Assembly (NCBI GenBank): GCA_016278435.1
Contig: JADQBU010000157.1
Coordinates: 1 to 6,779, forward strand
Source: Halanaerobiales bacterium
GTDB lineage: Bacteria > Bacillota > Halanaerobiia > Halanaerobiales > JADQBU01
Reading direction: 5' to 3'
DNA: 6,779 nt
Part shown: piece after piece, positions 5,517-6,779 of the stretch
Numbering within the stretch: position 1 is the first letter of the stretch
How the letters are laid out: each line of letters begins with the position of its first letter
Notes under the pieces: model-generated
Databases searched by the model: none
The model's input: only the letters and a program-made list of their open reading frames with translations
What the model was told of the DNA's origin: nothing
Translations under genes and position numbers: made by a program

Positions 5517-6113
5517 TCAATTTGTATTCCGGCTTATTAGATTCATTAACCCGACCAGGACTCCGAGAGTAATAAAGGCACCGCCGGGTAAAATCATTAT
5601 TACCATTGATTGATAAGAAGTCCCCAGAACATCAAATCCAAAGAGGGAACCCATTCCCAGAAACTCTCTGACTGTACTTAAAAGCAAGAGGGCCCAGGTA
5701 AATCCTAAACCCATACCGAGGGCATCGGCTATTGAACGGTGGACAGGATTACGGGAAGCAAAGGCCTCCTGTCTACCCAGAATCAGACAGTTAACAACAA
5801 TTAACGGTACAAAAAGACTTAATGATGCAGCAATTGAAGGAAAGAAGGCCTTCAAAAAATAATCAACAAATGTAACAAAAGTGGCTATTATCAAAACATA
5901 ACTGGGTATCCGGACATTGTTGGGAATAAACTTTTTAATTGCCGAGATAACAATCTCAGACGCCAGCAGAACAAAAGCAGTAGCCAGACCCATGGAAAGT
6001 CCGTTAATCATGGTATTGGTAACAGCCAGGGTCGGGCACATCCCGATTACCAGTCTAAATGTTGGATTCTCCTGCCAGAGACCATTTTTAAAATCACCTA
6101 ATAACTTACTCAT
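5517..6113 (-). CDS. rnfE: Ion-translocating Rnf complex membrane subunit RnfE
   Basis: Integral membrane subunit of 198 residues, homologous to NqrD. It contains IGMCPTLAVTN (23-33, Cys26) and LIVVNCLILGRQEAFAS (104-120, Cys109), the cysteines expected to hold the [2Fe-2S] cluster shared with RnfA. About six membrane helices are present. The C-terminus is short compared with proteobacterial RnfE (about 230 residues), which is normal for the clostridial type. The ATG at 6113 overlaps the rnfG TGA as ATGA, a 4-base overlap indicating translational coupling, and GGGGGTG lies 7 bases upstream as a ribosome binding site. The complex couples ferredoxin:NAD+ electron transfer to export of Na+ or H+; the ion cannot be told from this sequence. 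Confidence 0.97.
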   Translation of the reverse strand: MSKLLGDFKNGLWQENPTFRLVIGMCPTLAVTNTMINGLSMGLATAFVLLASEIVISAIKKFIPNNVRIPSYVLIIATFVTFVDYFLKAFFPSIAASLSLFVPLIVVNCLILGRQEAFASRNPVHRSIADALGMGLGFTWALLLLSTVREFLGMGSLFGFDVLGTSYQSMVIMILPGGAFITLGVLVGLMNLISRNTN

Positions 6114-6676
6114 TCCGTTACACCCCCATAAGCACTCTTGATTTCCTCAATACCGGTTTCCACTATATTGGTAACCTTGGTCGAGGAAATGGTTGCTCCG
6201 GATATAGCTTCAACATCTGTAGGTTTCTGAGCTTTACCTTTTACAACCCTATAGTCACCAAACGATTTATTTTCAAAGTTACTTAGATATTGTTCGCCGG
6301 TAATTCTTGCTCCCAGCCCAGGAGTTTCCTGATGTTCCAGAATACTTATAGCATAAATCTTTTCAGCCACAGGATCAGTGCCAATAATCAGTCTAATCTG
6401 CCCCTGGAAACCTCCACCGGTAATGATTAAAGCTACTCCAACCCTATTTCCAGCTTCATCAACGCCTTCATAAAATGTTAATCCATTTTTATCAACTTTA
6501 TTATAATCTGTTGCTCCCGGTAAAACATTAAAGATAGCCTTTTCCCGGGCTTCAGCCTGATGTTGCTCGATATAAGGTGTAGTCCACAAATAAACAAAGG
6601 CCAGAATTAATGCAGAAACAATCCCGATAACAGTTAAAGTTGCAATAAGTTTACCCGTGTTATTGCTCTTATCCAT
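6110..6676 (-). CDS. rnfG: Ion-translocating Rnf complex flavoprotein subunit RnfG
   Basis: Membrane-anchored flavoprotein of the Rnf complex, 188 residues, homologous to NqrC. One N-terminal helix (about 10-31) anchors an outward-facing FMN-binding domain. The family segment EHQETPGLGARI (114-125) is present. The flavinylation motif is EAISGATISS (156-165), with Thr162 the expected site of covalent FMN attachment by ApbE, whose gene is in this window. The acidic position six residues before that Thr is Glu156 where Asp is usual. The ATG at 6676 follows an AGAGGTG site and overlaps the end of rnfD by 8 bases; the stop overlaps rnfE by 4. Confidence 0.97.
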   Translation of the reverse strand: MDKSNNTGKLIATLTVIGIVSALILAFVYLWTTPYIEQHQAEAREKAIFNVLPGATDYNKVDKNGLTFYEGVDEAGNRVGVALIITGGGFQGQIRLIIGTDPVAEKIYAISILEHQETPGLGARITGEQYLSNFENKSFGDYRVVKGKAQKPTDVEAISGATISSTKVTNIVETGIEEIKSAYGGVTE

Positions 6677-6779
6677 TAGACTTCACCTCTCCCAGACTGT
6701 GGGGTCTAGTATAGCGGTTTAATAATGGTACAGTGGTGTTCATCAAAAGAATTGAGTACATGACACCTTCTGGATAACC
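6669..6779 (-). CDS. rnfD: Ion-translocating Rnf complex subunit RnfD, C-terminal end only
   Basis: The last 36 codons and stop of a gene that begins outside the window. The peptide starts GYPEGVMYSILLMN and continues to NRYTRPHSLGE, matching the final helix and tail of RnfD/NqrB proteins (pattern YPEGV..AILLMN...P..D/NRYTRP). RnfD is an integral membrane subunit that also carries covalent FMN, but its flavinylation site is upstream and not visible. Its TAA at 6669-6671 lies inside rnfG in another frame, giving an 8-base overlap. The ribosome binding site of rnfG lies within its last codons. Identification rests on a short stretch but is backed by the expected rnfD-G-E-A-B order; rnfC would be expected upstream. 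Confidence 0.92.
   Translation of the reverse strand, partial: GYPEGVMYSILLMNTTVPLLNRYTRPHSLGEVKSNG

Overview
All eleven protein-coding genes that can be supported lie on the minus strand, so the transcription order runs from high to low coordinates. The gene set is typical of an anaerobic, low-GC Firmicute: a clostridial-type Rnf complex with a multi-cluster RnfB, strong GGAGG-type ribosome binding sites, and a maf-radC-mreB cluster. The lineage might be Clostridia or Halanaerobiales, but the sequence alone does not fix the genus. There is no sign of recent transfer, no mobile element, no CRISPR array and no tRNA or rRNA gene.

Region 1 (6779 to 3814) is the 3' part of an rnf operon in the order rnfD (C-terminal end only), rnfG, rnfE, rnfA, rnfB. 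It encodes a membrane complex that moves electrons from reduced ferredoxin to NAD+ and couples this to ion export. The genes overlap by 4-8 bases or are separated by 20-24 bases. The operon ends in a clear intrinsic terminator at 3814-3845.

Region 2 (3788 to 1668) begins with a good sigma-A promoter (TAGACA, 17 bases, TACAAT with an extended TG). It drives a small membrane-anchored NusG domain II protein, an ApbE FMN transferase and a Gx-type (Hpre_diP_synt_I) membrane protein. ApbE is the enzyme that attaches FMN covalently to proteins such as RnfG, so this unit is probably a maturation or flavin-supply module for the upstream Rnf complex. The exact jobs of the NusG-II and Gx proteins are unknown, and they are the most interesting part of the window.

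Region 3 (1675 to 1) continues in the same direction with maf (nucleotide pyrophosphatase), radC (JAMM-domain protein) and the start of mreB (actin-like shape protein, running off the window). No terminator was seen between apbE and mreB, so the flavin module and the cell-shape genes may share a transcript. A second promoter in the 114-base gap at 2187-2300 is possible but not convincing.

Several gene starts were chosen by ribosome binding site: maf begins at a GTG at 1675, apbE at an ATG at 3314, and the NusG-II gene at an ATG at 3720. No clearly new system is visible. The window is a well-organised and mostly known energy-metabolism locus with two poorly understood companions.
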